From Cladorhizidae sp. MBARI D1340-BT2 (lineage: Eukaryota; Porifera; Demospongiae; Poecilosclerida; Cladorhizidae): a DNA stretch of 64,000 nucleotides. Numbering within the stretch: the stretch's first letter is position 1; every line of letters begins with the position of its first letter. Where the stretch lies: the NCBI GenBank assembly GCA_028752905.1, contig JAQNBH010000010.1, positions 27,448,881-27,512,880 on the forward strand, given 5' to 3'. The notes under the pieces are model-generated. The model made no database searches. It saw only the letters and a list, made by a program, of their open reading frames with translations, and was not told where the DNA came from. Positions 33,263-46,100 of this stretch are shown here, in pieces. The translations under genes and the position numbers were made by a program.

Positions 33263-34299
33263 GATGATGCTTGAATGTCTAATATTTGAATGTGGGTGTG
33301 ATTTATTTTTAACATGCTGGCATCTCAATTCCTAATGTATGCCAAAATACCAGTGTTTTTTCTCTGTCACCCAGTTAACAGGTTTTTCTATAGAGGTAGT
33401 GAAAATCTCAGAATAGAATGCTTAAAAAGCTGTCCACTGAGTACCACTATCCACTGCACCACACCACTCCATACTATTTTGTACCTCTCTGTAAGATTCC
33501 GTTTCAGGATACTCTACTATATAATACTTCAAATACTCCAAGGAAACTAAATATGTTTCTGGAATTTACTTGCAGTCAAGAAGCACTTGGACCATGTGAA
33601 AATATCTGATAGTCCATAAATAACAATATAATCCATGCCACCTGTGTCAGATGATGATGATGTTGGGCAACTAAACTATTGTACTTAGTGTCCGGGACTG
33701 CCTGGGCTCTCCCAGAATGTGCCAAGAAGTATTTCTTACTAGGGCTAGACAAGGATTAGGGCAAGGATAAGGACTAGAATAATTATATAGAACTAAGGAC
33801 AGGACTTCTTTGGACATCACAGGTAAGTCTGTGGCAATCCCTGACCAGCAATACTGGGCCTATAACCTTTCAATTTTTGACAATATCCTTGTGCCTTAAA
33901 CTGAAAGGAAAGACACCATCATTAGCAATAGAATATGACATAATGAATTTGAGATAATTTCACTTCATTACTCTCCTTGCCTTGAACAGAAGACAGTCTG
34001 TAAAATGAACTACAGGACAATCTGTGTTAATGTTTTTTGAAATGCTATTAATATCAATGTGTTAAATTAGATGCTAACACTCACCCAAACATTTGCTGAC
34101 TAACAAACACCTCACCACCTTCCTCCTTCTCTCTTCCCACAAGTCAACATCATAATCATTAGGTAATTGCAATTCATAGTTGGAAAGTATCTATGGCTTA
34201 CAGTTCTTTCGAAGAAGCTATTGGGCTTGGGGCTCAATTCATTAAGTTTGAGTCATCCGAGTATGAAAGATAAAATCGCTCGGTTAAAGCTGTTCTGGA

Positions 34300-34405
34300 G
34301 AGGTGCAGATCCAGTGCACGCCTTGCGCACTTGCTCTGGTGAGGTACACATTGAGTGCTCACCTAGCACTTGTTCTGTGAAGGTGCAGGTCCAGTGTGAA
34401 TCAAG
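34300..34405. repeat. Minisatellite of about 50-base units (first block)
   Basis: Units near GTGCAGRTCCAGTG and CACTTGCTCTGGTGAGGT repeat twice to three times. The same unit appears at 35015-35135 in both orientations. Confidence 0.6.
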
Positions 34406-34560
34406 CAAAGTTTCAAAGTAAGTTGATTGTACTTCATGTGTAGTACCTATCAAGTGACTACCTTATTATTTTACTCCCACCTGATTACAGAGAAGGAGCT
34501 TGAAGATGGTTCCACCACTGTCTTGCAGTGGAATTCCTTGGTAAGTCAGTCTAGGGCTTT

Positions 34561-34564
<4 letters not shown>

Positions 34565-34591
<27 letters not shown>

Positions 34592-34630
34592 CATGTGTGT
34601 GTGTGCATGTGCATGCATGTGTGTGTGACC
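34565..34630. repeat. TG microsatellite
   Basis: TG-rich tract broken by GCATG interruptions. Confidence 0.85.
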
Positions 34631-35014
34631 ACTCTGTACCACTCTGTACTAGTGTGTTTGTGTGTGTATGTGAATGCGCCCCTTTAATGTCAACCTTTTT
34701 ATTAACCGAAGTCATTGCTCCTTGCCGACCCTTTACCAAGACTACAGGGGATAAAAAAATCATAGTGTAATGAAGTCATAAGGGGTTTGAATGACCTCTA
34801 TCCATTTCTTTGTCACAGGCATAGGTCACTTACCGGGGTCTGTTATTAGAACAGTCATGGTTTAATCCAAGTGAGGTTCTGGGGGAAATTCCCCCCATCA
34901 CCCCCTTTCCCTCCCCCCAAATGTTTTTGAACCAAAATTTTTTGTTAAAATTATAATAAAAAATTTGAGCAGAAATGAAATGGTGGTGGCAATGACAATA
35001 ACACTCAACGTGCA

Positions 35015-35135
35015 ACTCTCCAGACTAAGTGCACACCGGACCTGCACCTCTCCAGAGCAAAAAGGTGAGCATACAACAGGCACCAGAGCACTTGTTCTGG
35101 GAAGGTGTAGGTCCAGTGAGCACCATGCACAGTGT
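35015..35135. repeat. Minisatellite second block, inverted and direct units
   Basis: 35015-35065 carries the reverse complement (GTGCACACCGGACCTGCACC) and 35085-35135 the forward unit (CACTTGTTCTGGGAAGGTGT). Together with 34300-34405 this suggests a dispersed inverted-repeat element. Confidence 0.5.
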
Positions 35136-35712
35136 GCAACAGTGTAATACCAATAGCATGAGAATAGAATAACTGTTTAAATATGATTATAACATTGAAA
35201 ACAGCAAATAAATGAAATGAAATAGCAACGCCCTAGCATAACATTGGTTCCTCGGCCTCAGAATCACAAACTTTCAATTGTTCAATCATGCCGTCCAAAT
35301 TACAATCTAATAACCACTGTATTGCGAACAATGATTCTGAATGAAAAAAATCGTGTGACACTAACCTCAGAGACCCAGCATGAGCAAGCTCCTCTATCCC
35401 AATATGTACTAATATAAGTGGGAGGCTGTGGGGTTTGGCCCCAGTCTGTCAAGTCTAAGAGTATTAGGCAGCCCTTCTCTTCATCATAAATAATGTTTGC
35501 CAGCCTGACATTGCCATGGACATACCCTTTGGAAGGAAGAACATCATTTGAATAAGGTTTTTATAGAGAGTGGTTATCCACAAATCTTCATCAACCTTTC
35601 GTCTGCAGATACATCTAAATGCAGAAAGGAAGATGAGTACACCAGTACAGGCATTTTTTTCATTCAGAATCATTGTTCGCAATACAGTGGTTATTAGATT
35701 CTATGGAATAAA

Positions 35713-36078
35713 GATATCAGGAGGGTCTGCAGGAAGTTCAACATCAAAGTTGTCTTCAGATCGGGAATAACTCTGAAGACACAACTGAGCAGTATGAAGG
35801 ATGTTTTACCAGCTAATATGTACTCATGTGTTGTGCACCACATCTCTTGTAGCTGTAGGAAATACTACATAGGGGAGACTGTTAGAAGACTGGAGACCAG
35901 AGTAAAAGAACATCAAGATGCCTGTAGAAAGTGTACTAAAGAGAAGCCTGAGCATGCATTAGATAATGGACATTCTATTTTGTGGGAGGAAGCCACCATC
36001 TTGGACCAGGCCAGAAGACAGAAGGAACTGCTAGTGAGGGAAGCATTGCACATCAGCCTGACACCAAAGTATGAGTAG
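35713..36078 (+). pseudogene. Penelope-like element C-terminal GIY-YIG endonuclease
   Basis: An open stretch without a start codon of its own: DIRRVCRKFNIKVVFRSG (PLE linker), CSCRKYYIGETVRRLETRVK (the GIY-YIG site, here YYIGE, with the Arg of RRLETR), EHQDAC, then DQARRQKELLVREALHISLT. PLE retroelements carry this nuclease after their reverse transcriptase. The CCHH-like linker and RT are missing upstream, so this is a 5'-truncated copy with an intact nuclease core. Confidence 0.8.
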
Positions 36079-36360
36079 TTCAATCGAGACTGTGGAATGG
36101 ACTTGCCTGGCTGCTGAGGAGCTCCTCTGAAGAGAATGAACTTGAATCCATGGCCACCATAATTACTTTTATTTTGTCTTATTGATTTTATCTTATTTAT
36201 TATTTATTTATTAATTATTATTATCATCATCATCGTCACCACCACCACCACCACCACCACCCCATTACCACCACCACCATCACCACCACCACCATGTGCT
36301 AGGCGCGTGTGGCGGTTCATGTGCTAGGCGCGTGTACTGGCACATGGTGGATAGAATAAA
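36079..36360 (+). repeat. PLE 3' tail with ATT/ATC/ACC trinucleotide tract
   Basis: After the nuclease stop, the tail (GAATGAACTTGAATCCATGG, CCACCATAATTAC) runs into trinucleotide repeats (36218-36297). A 20-base direct repeat then follows (CATGTGCTAGGCGCGTGT, 36293-36340). Equivalent tails at 5830-6010 and 55140-55670 carry long ATT tracts. Confidence 0.7.
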
Positions 36361-36804
36361 TACTCTCAGATTACACACACACTCACTATGCCCACGCTAG
36401 AGGATCTTACCATAGAGCTAACCTCCTCTGCCCCAAACATACCACACACATCACACAACCTGAGAACCCCCCTCTCCCCTCTTACCAGGACCCACTGGGA
36501 TGAATGGTACCCCTTTAGATTCAGGCCCCACGCACCAACCTAACATTAACATTAGTAGTTGTCATTAAATAAATATTATACTTTCCTCTTTGTGTATAGC
36601 TACATATTAATTTTATTTAATCTGTTTCATGTATAGCTAACTAACTACATATAAAATGAGCAAAGGGAATAAAAGGGTGAAATAAAAAGACAATGAAAGA
36701 TAAATTCTACATTTGTTGTTACATTTGTTGTGTTTGTTATAAGATCATATTACTAGTTCTGTAGTTTAACCACTATTGCTGTCTACATTCAATTGTTCAT
36801 GCTA
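36361..36804. other. 3' flank of GPCR-B
   Basis: AT-rich; contains the candidate polyadenylation signal at 36612. Nothing else recognised. Confidence 0.5.
36612..36617 (-). terminator. Candidate polyadenylation signal of GPCR-B
   Basis: AATAAA on the minus strand, 188 bases past the stop codon, in an AT-rich 3' flank. Position and sequence fit a cleavage and polyadenylation signal. The composition makes chance matches easy. Confidence 0.4.
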
Positions 36805-37187
36805 TCAGTCACTATTCATTTCATTTTCTATAATAGTACAGTTTCCAATATCTTCTGAAGAAGGTTGTTGATCTGTTCCTTTTCCAGGATGGCTTCTGGG
36901 ATCTATTTTTGATGGTTGTTGCACATAAAGATTTTCAGTTACACCTTCAGATTTGAGCACGTTTCCACCGCAATCTAATATTTGTACATTTATAAACTGC
37001 AGGCGGCCAAAATCAATATCCTTATTGACATCAAAACTGGGCAGACTGCCAAAATCAGTATCTGTATTTCCTTCAAAATTGGGTGTACTGCCATAATCAA
37101 TATCAGCACTGCCTTCAAAATTGGACGTTTGTTCACTGCTCTTCACCATTTGCATATTTCTAAGCTGCAATTCTGCTGTTGCTGCTG
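36805..37187 (-). CDS. GPCR-B last exon: acidic repeat tail and stop
   Basis: A 383-base exon ending at TGA. The acceptor (CCCTCTTTTCTAACAG) has a strong pyrimidine tract and the right phase, and is followed by CAG triplets that offer alternative acceptors. The tail has three imperfect units of about 15 residues (NFEGSADIDYGSTP, NFEGNTDTDFGSLP, SFDVNKDIDFGRL), then a hydrophilic Ser/Pro/Gln-rich end. These acidic units might dock a cytoplasmic partner; I recognise no named motif. Confidence 0.72.
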
Positions 37188-40100
37188 CTGTTAGAAAAGA
37201 GGGAAAATCATAAAATTGTAATATCATTGTGTTCAGTTTGAGAACAATGTCACAGTCATCAACAGCACACAAATATTTCATTGCTCTAGCCTCTAAACTA
37301 CTTCCAAAGTCCAGTTTGAAATCATTAGTTATCATAGAAAGATAATATGGTGGAAGATACCATCATCTGGGGTTATATTCTTTTTACATGTACTATTTTA
37401 AAGATTAGATGAAGTGTAGCATTGACAGTATTATCCACAACAATAAGAGCAACAATATCTCCACCCACCTTTGACTTTGTCCAAATCGTTGGTTTTGGTT
37501 GGGAGTGTTCTTACTTTAGCGACAGCATAGGAATTAGATAGTGTTTCTTTTGGATTTTTGCTTCGTCCAACAGTTCCAAAAGAGAATAAATTGGTGAGAA
37601 ATTTAGACTCGCCCTTCTTACTTCGCCACCAAGTTCGATAATGATCCCTTACCTAAGAGCACATGTTATATATTTTCCATGTGGTCACTACTTTTACTCC
37701 CATTTGCTATTTAGATCTTCTTTATGAAGAAACCTAAAGAGACACTAAACTGCGAGGAGGGGCATATGAACACTATTGCTAAATAAAAAACACTCACTGA
37801 AAATTAAGCATACACCTTGAATAATATGTTTAGACTGTATCGATGGAGAAAGGAGGAGCTAATTTCATGGGCCAGGCAGAAAAAGGAGTAAATCTCTCGA
37901 GCCAGACTAAGTCTCAGATAATGAAGAGCAAGTCACTCAAAGAAAACAAAGAAGGCACTAGTGTGGCCTTTCAAATATTTTGCATTGACTTTACTCATTG
38001 AACTATAAATATCCTTTATGGCAAAAAGCTCAATTTATCCAAGGATGAGAACAAGTGCATGTTCATAGAACTCTTAGACCATACTTGCTGTTCATTCTGT
38101 AGCTATGTTTATCTTGTCTTTCTTAATATTAGTAACATGTTTGCACCATTTCAGACCTCATTCATTCACACTAGATGGAAAGAGTGGGATAGATATGTGG
38201 CTGATGACTGATTCAAACTCAAGCAGAGAATGTGGCTGAAGATGATAACACACGATCTGACTGAAGCTGCAAGGAATAAAAAAATACTGACACCAAGGTG
38301 GAGAATTTTGCTGATGTGCCAAAGGCACTGCCAGGAGATAGATGTAGACATCATAGAGAATGAGCAGAAGAATTATAGACTCTGGTTGATATGAAGAGAC
38401 AATGCACTGCCAGGAGATAGATGTAGACATCATAGAGAATGAGCAGAAGAATTATAGACTCTGGTTGATATGAAGAGACAATGCACCGTGACTAATAAGG
38501 TCGCTGGCAGATGGATATACTGAGAGGCCTCATAGACAGAGTTCAAAAGCAGGAGAAGTGGCAGACTGAAGGCTGACGAAGAGCGAGACATTGAGGTAAA
38601 AGGTAGAGCAGATGATCAATTCCCTTCCGGATGACGTCTGATTTTGTTGAAGGAATGGAAGCCTAAGATCAGCTGGAACTAGGCCAACTTGCCAATTTGT
38701 GTGCACAGAGAAGGGGGTGATATTGCTGCTGGAAATCCTAACAAAACAAAGTAGACTTTCTAGTGCAGAAATAGGTGTGGCTCACCAAGGATTGCTTGAG
38801 CGGGATGAAGGCTGCACAGAGGTTATTGACAAACAAGAAAGATAAATCCAGTGACACTGAATTTTAACAAGGACCTTAAAGATATTTCAGTACTTTAACT
38901 GCCACAATAAGGGAAATTATTACTTTGACAGCCCAGTAGAAGGACATTGACTTCAGGTTGAAGCTGCTGTATTGGATTCCTTACCAATGTCTGTGCCATC
39001 AGGGATCAATGTTCTTGATTTTGAACAGCTGCTCGAGATAGAAATCTGTAGATCAGTGCTAGAAGGGTGGATCCAGATCCAGATTCCTTTGCTGTCATTA
39101 CAAGTTCACAGAGGAAGCATCAAGTAGAAGAAACCCAGTGACAGCGTAAGGAAGGCTCAAGCACACTCTAGCTAAGCCACTTGAGGTACTGAAACTGAGC
39201 AAGATTAGGAACAAGCGCCAGAAAAGAAGAACACAAACAAAGATACATAGAAGCATAGAAGATAGATCCTTGAAGAAGGGTTTAAATTTTTTTGGTGCTG
39301 TTAGTTTACTACTGAAAGTGTATTTAGAGTTAAAACACATTCAAAACCATTTAGGATGCTAAGAAGCTTCCAAGTGAATTATAGCTATAGTTTGAACTTT
39401 TTAGTCAAATAAAGGTCAAATAAATATAGAATATGTTAGCACACTTCCTGATCGATATTTTACCATGCTTTATTATAGGAAACATTATAGTAGTCTCATC
39501 ACCTGCTTGGACATCACCACAAATAGAAGGAAGATGAAGGAACCCTATAGCAAAACAACCAAAAGTATATATTATATATAACAATACAACAGAATGGCAT
39601 TCTAACAAGATGACCAAAATACACTCTATAAACAGACATTGTGTTCCCCTATAACTAGCAGTTTAATTACTCATGAGCATGCACAATGTTAAAACATAGA
39701 TGTAAAAGAGGTGCTACAGTGCACTGTATATATATATATACACACACATATATAATATAATATATACTGATGTGTTTTAAGCTTTCCTGGGGAGTAAGTC
39801 ATTTCAGATATTCACTACCAGAATATTCTGTGGGCTGTATTCCACCAGAAACTGAATGACAACTGTGCATAATTAATCCTTTATCATATTTGTAAAACAT
39901 AACACACGTGACCAACACAATTAGCATAGCTATGCTAGTACCTCTCGTGTTGTCTTTTAATTCAGCATTAGTGACAAGGTTAGGATATAACTTCTAAAAC
40001 AGCTGTAGTTATAATAGCTGGCACTAGTCTAGGCTATGCTAAGATTGAGTTGACGATCATTATCATTTCCCCATTTTTGAGAACCAACAATCTTCTCTCA

Positions 40101-43100
40101 CATTACAATGACTAAAACTATACATATAGGATGTTAAGGCATGGTGTATTTTTGCATATGAATATTCGTGAGAAATGTTCCCCCCTTCTCATATGGTTAA
40201 GTATATCATGACACAACAGGGCCACAGCAACCACTCAGGCCAGTCAGAATGGCCTGACCAATATTTAGAAAATGTGGTTTTGTTCCAAGTTATATAATAA
40301 TCGTGCTCAAGTATCATGCACAGGGTTCTTAGTGAACTCTGAGTAGAATGGCTAGTAGTTTAGTGATAGTAGAACCTCACGATTATCCATGGCTTCTCAG
40401 ATTTATCTGGTCTCATCCATTCAAGCCAGCTACTACAGAATTTGTACATAGTACTCTACTGGACAGAAGTATAGACCTGACTGGCAGCAATGCTGCAAGT
40501 CTATCTGCTTCTTTACGAAAAGATCAAATTATGCCTCACAGAAGAAGGTTAGGCATGATGTTTTTATGTTTTTGTAAAGAAGTAGATAGACTTGCAGCTG
40601 CAATAGCAGACTCTTGACTACTATGATGTTGTTTTAGTGCTAATGGCATGTCATTAAAATAATAATTCTTCTTTTTAAAACAATATCACTTTTTTGTTTT
40701 AAGATTATTTTAAGAATTCTCATCCATGACATCAAGAACAAAAAGGCAATTTAAAGAGAATCGCTTAAAATATTTGATGTCAGCTGAAAGTAATCGAACA
40801 AATAACTATTATTATTGCAAATTATCATTGAAGTGGATGTGATAAGTGGCAGACTTTGGAACGTTTACCAGACACAAAACTATCTTGTCACATCTTCATA
40901 GGATTATATACCACAATACCTGCAAGCCTGTTGTGATGGCAAAGATGTAGGCCACAAAAGTTAGGGCTTTATGAAACACCAATACTCCGATTATCCATGT
41001 TATCCCCATGACAACCACAAGAGATATGACTGCCTTAAGCCAATGACTAGCCAAAAAAAAAAGATTTTTTTCATTAGTTATAAAACATTTTCGTATTTGT
41101 TGTTATTGTTGTTTACCTGGCATTTTTCAGCAAGGGCTTCTCTATAACTCTTTTTCTGTGTTTCTGCATGATGCCAATAGCCATGATGAGGAATCCAATA
41201 TTAGCCTGCAACAAGTGACATGCAAATATAATCACAACAACAACAAAACAACAACAACAAGACAAGATAAAGCACATAAAGTAATTCCATTGTCAATTAA
41301 ATTCTCTATAGGACATGGCAGACTGCCAAAACATTCCACCTTTTCCCATAGAGTAATTGTCAATCTACTCCAATATGCTTCAATGCAGTTTGATGTTGGT
41401 CCAGTGTGTGACCTCGTAGAGCTATTGTCAACCAACTTGGTCGAGTGTGACGTTTGTCCAGTATGTGTCTCGAAAGAGCTATTGTGAACCTACTTCAACC
41501 TGCCTCAACCAAGTGAGATTTTGGTCCAGTGTATGTCCCATAGAGCTATTGTACCTATTTCGATCTGCTTCAACCCAGTGTGATTATGGATTCCCATATA
41601 ACTATTGTCAGTCTACTTCAACCGGCCTCAACTTAATTTAGTGTTGATCCAGTAATGTCTCTTCATGATTTTTATTTTCAAAATTCCTCAACTGAGTTGA
41701 TGTTGATCTAGTGTATGTCTCGTAAAGCTCTTGTTAATCTATTCAAATTGGCTTAATCTATCCAGCGATTGATCACAAAAAAGTTGTTTATATATCAGTA
41801 TATTTGGTATAGTGGCATTGGTTTTCATCTCGTCTACATGCTTTATTAGATAAGTCATCCTATAGAGTTGACTTGTTTGATAATGCTACCGTAAATTGGG
41901 AAAGATTTCATTGTTAATTTTTTTCTTTTTTGCTACTCATTTTCAAATAAAAAATTATGAAATATTTCTTACAATGAATAATCAAATATTATTACAAATC
42001 TCGTTGCAAGTTCATAGCTAGCTAGAGAGAGATCTCAATTGCTAGAGAATTTGAGTGAGCGATGGCTTTATTGTAATATTTCCAATCTAAGGATGGGCTA
42101 CCCGATCTGAAAGGCTACTTGTCATTTTGGTTGCCATCTCTAGCAATAATAACAAGCAAATTGTGTAGTTCAGGAAGTCATGGCCAGCAGCAACAAGAAA
42201 GGAAAGCATGGACCATACAAGAAGTAAAACTACCCAGCTAGAGCTAGCCATGTTTTATCTTAAGCCGAATATAATAGCATACCTAATGGCTAGATTTATA
42301 TAATGCATTAGCTAACTTGCCTCGTGAAATCGTTAAACTATTTTTGTTAGTGATGAAATTACAACTTGCAAAGATTGACCACATGAAAGTTTTAATTTTA
42401 CTAATCATGGTATATCATACTTCCTTGAATGGTTACTAATTAAGGCATCCAAACGGAAAGGAAACTTAATGGACAAGCATAGTAGTTTTCCTGGATTAAG
42501 CATGCACTTGTTTAGCTCATGCTCTACAGACCCAATCACAAAAAGGATTGAATGGAGTGAAAATAAAGGCTAGTGCACCCCATAAGGTTATAAACAATAT
42601 ATTCCAGTCCTCATTTAACAGGCTTTTTTGTCATCATCATCATCACTATCACTGAGTTCAGATTAAGAGTCGCTACAATCCTATTGGATTTCTAGCTTGG
42701 AAGTAAGCTGTACAGTTTCTGGTGCTTCTTTATCTGCTATCTCTCCCTGCATTAGCAGTGATTGTCACAATCTTCAATGCTATCCATGGCCACTAAGATT
42801 CACATACATTCTATGCTAGATAAATACATCTGTACATGCATGGTATGAATGCATGCTGCAAACATAATTATAGAGCAAATGCTATGCAATTAAATAGGTA
42901 AACTCTCTTCAAGGTCAAATACTATTGACAATTAGAGCAATTATGGCTGTTTCTATTGGTAGACTATATAATGGTACTCTATGTACATACGATAATAATG
43001 ACAATGACAGGAGTTATGAAGGTCCAGTTGAAATTTTTGCTGTAATGAAGCCAGCATCTGTTAACATAAACAAGAATGGTATATCAACAACTAAAAATTC

Positions 43101-46100
43101 ATAAGACAGTACAACAATAATTTTATATATATTACTTAATTGTTAAGTACTTTTGGGGGAAGAGTTAATCACAAGAATATATCCAATGAAATATGTAAGA
43201 GAATGTGCAATTAGAACATCAAGTCAATAAAAACACCAAACAAACTGCTACAGAGTAGACATACAAGCTAAAGCTACTATCTGCTAGATCTCCTTGGTTG
43301 CACTCTCAGAGCCTGAAGTTGCTAAAAATGGACTGCCTACCTTCAAGATCCTCTAACATCATGATTTCCCTCACAGGCTATAGGTATTGGCCCAATAATG
43401 GGATGAGGGTTCCCGAGAACCCATTATAAAGCTAACCACTCTCTCTCAATGTGTATCAGACAGTTTTGAAACACAATATTATATAAGCCTTGGCAATTTT
43501 TGCACAAGGTTAGCCTTCTCCCCCCTTCCATGAGCCAAAATCATGAAGCCAATTTTTGCAACTTGTTGATGGCTAGCATCTTACAATAGCTAGCAAATCA
43601 AGTGTCAGCTCTTTCTCTATATATACACATGAAATATTCTTTGAGAATTCATTTCCTTCTATAGACAATACCCTATAAACAATAGTCAGCAAGAGTCAGC
43701 TACATATATATACAAAACAGTTTTCACGGTGAAAAACAGCCGTAAAATTTCATAATTGGTCCTTCTATAATGAACATTTTTCACATACATACAATATTTA
43801 TGATTACATCATCAACAATTGTGCGCACAATGACTCAGCAATATCTACAGCTACAGTAGAAAGTCTCTGTCTATGCTTCAGTACTTCACAAGGCACACGA
43901 GTGTCTTTCTTTAATCTGAAGATGCTCCTGGGGTTGTAGCTTCTATAATACATGTTGCTGGTTGCTTTGTTGAATAATTAGTAGCATGAATCACTACAGC
44001 TTACCAAACTCAGTTGAATATTGGCTAGTATGCTGTTCTTGATGGAAATTCAGCAGCTTTGAACCTTTCCCCAGTTATTTTAACAGAACTCTCAATCGCA
44101 AGTATTATCCCTGTCAAATTATTTTCCAACACCATAAATATATAAAATTCAATTATTTTCTTATCTCTGAAAGTCAGCTCCATTGCAATAGGATATGGTA
44201 GGCTTTATCGAGTTCACCTACAAGTATGACCCTTGCCCTTTGTCTTTTGTAAGCTAGTTTTATTTCTGCCTTTTTCACCCAAAGAGCCTGCAGAGCCTCG
44301 GCAAGCCTTCGCAATTTTAGCACGATTTTTGCTCAGTATGGTCTATTGACAGTATAGGTACTACTAGCACAGCAATTATGTCCACAAATGTGTCATACTC
44401 TTAACCAAGAGCAAGAATTGCATTTGTTGTTGCTTATTTTCTTTCATTTTTCCTGTTGTTAGTTTAAACTTAGCCTTAGCTCCAAATAAAATTTCTATCA
44501 CACACCAAAATTGTCCCCCTAGATATGACTACCTATATACACCAATAACAACTGGTTTATCTAGTGTATAATTACGCTTGAGAAAAACGTGATTAAATTA
44601 AAAAAGACGTCTCTGATCAGATGATGCCGGTATCCTTCTAATCTCCAGCATGCAACTGATCGAGTATTACTCGCCTGCACCATACATAGACAATGATATA
44701 CTTAATACTCCAACACCAATCAACCTAGAGCAAACTCAAGTATATAGACTATATTTTGAGCACAATAGGTTTTTTGGCTCTACCTATGCAAACCTGGGCA
44801 AGTATGGGTTTGCTCCAGAGATATTTCACATCTAGGGTATGTTAAAGTACATATGACAAATGCATACCCTTCTGTGTGTGGGGGGGGGGAGGAAGGACCC
44901 TGTTCCACAGACGTATGCCACTAATGCTCAGAATTCTAGTGATCTTGACGCTAGTTAAAAATGGTCTCTGGTAGAAGATTTAGGCCTATAGTAATGTTAA
45001 AGGAAACTGGTGGCATCCCATTGACTCTTACTATGCTATTCGTTGAGTGCCAATGATTAAAATATATAACTGGAAGTTGTAGTCAGAACAGCTGTTACTG
45101 GCCCATATTCTTGGACCCTTAAACAAGTATGGATTTTATTTATGTTGATTATATGACCCCCACATTAATAAACAGGAACTTTCAGGTTTTCAACAACTCC
45201 ACAGTATATTGGTGCACTAATTTTCATCAATACTTAGATCTATCTTTGAAAAAATATAATTTTTCTTGCCTGATACAGGTTCACTGCCACTCTGGTATAT
45301 TAACTGTATTGATGTATACATTTATCTTATACCATTTCTTCTCCATGTCAAAATCCTTAGTAATCTCACAACATACACATAACACTATTACATACACAAA
45401 TAGTAATCTCAAAGTATTCTGCAACTTACGTATCGGACACACTAGAGCTTCCGTATTGAGGACGTCTCTGGCTGTCCTTGATTGTGAAGCCTAATGGCAC
45501 TGCCACACAGAAAACGTAGAGTGCAGGTAGCCCATAGCTAGCCAGTGTGAAGCCTATCATGTAGCGATACTGGTGCTTGATAAACACACGTACGAGAACT
45601 ACGTATAAGACCACACCCTCCATCAGCATCCACATGAAGGTAGTGAGCCAGAAGTAATGAAGCATTATGGCAATTGCTTGACACAATTCCTACATGCAAT
45701 AAAAAATGGCAAAGCAGACTATTGGTCACTATTGGCATTGGAGGCTTATTACTATGTATCTGATTTTAAATGATGTAAAAAACTGCTAAAAATATATTTT
45801 AGTTTGTATTTTGATATAGAGGCTAACACTCGTAAAAGATGGAAGCCTTGGTTGTGTTTAATATCTTACCTCTATGGCAGTTTTATCGATAGCAGTAACA
45901 AAGACAACTTGAGAAATAATGAGGCAGATGCACAGGTTGACATGGATAAATGTGCGCATGTCCCGCAGTGCCCTGCAAAGAGATGAATCTGTTAATTTGG
46001 ATTAAAATGGCTACAAAAAGTGTGCATATATTTCTCTAAACTGAACCAATTATCATGTTTCTGTTGTAAAGCTGAGATAAACTTCTGTTAATTAGGATGC

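Noticed and set aside
33000..33274. His/Thr/Pro-rich open frame
   Set aside because: Encoded by the TACCACT minisatellite.
40348..40617. Plus-strand 89-codon open frame starting MASSLVIVEPHDYP
   Set aside because: Lies in a GPCR-B intron, overlaps an inverted repeat, and matches no family I recognise.
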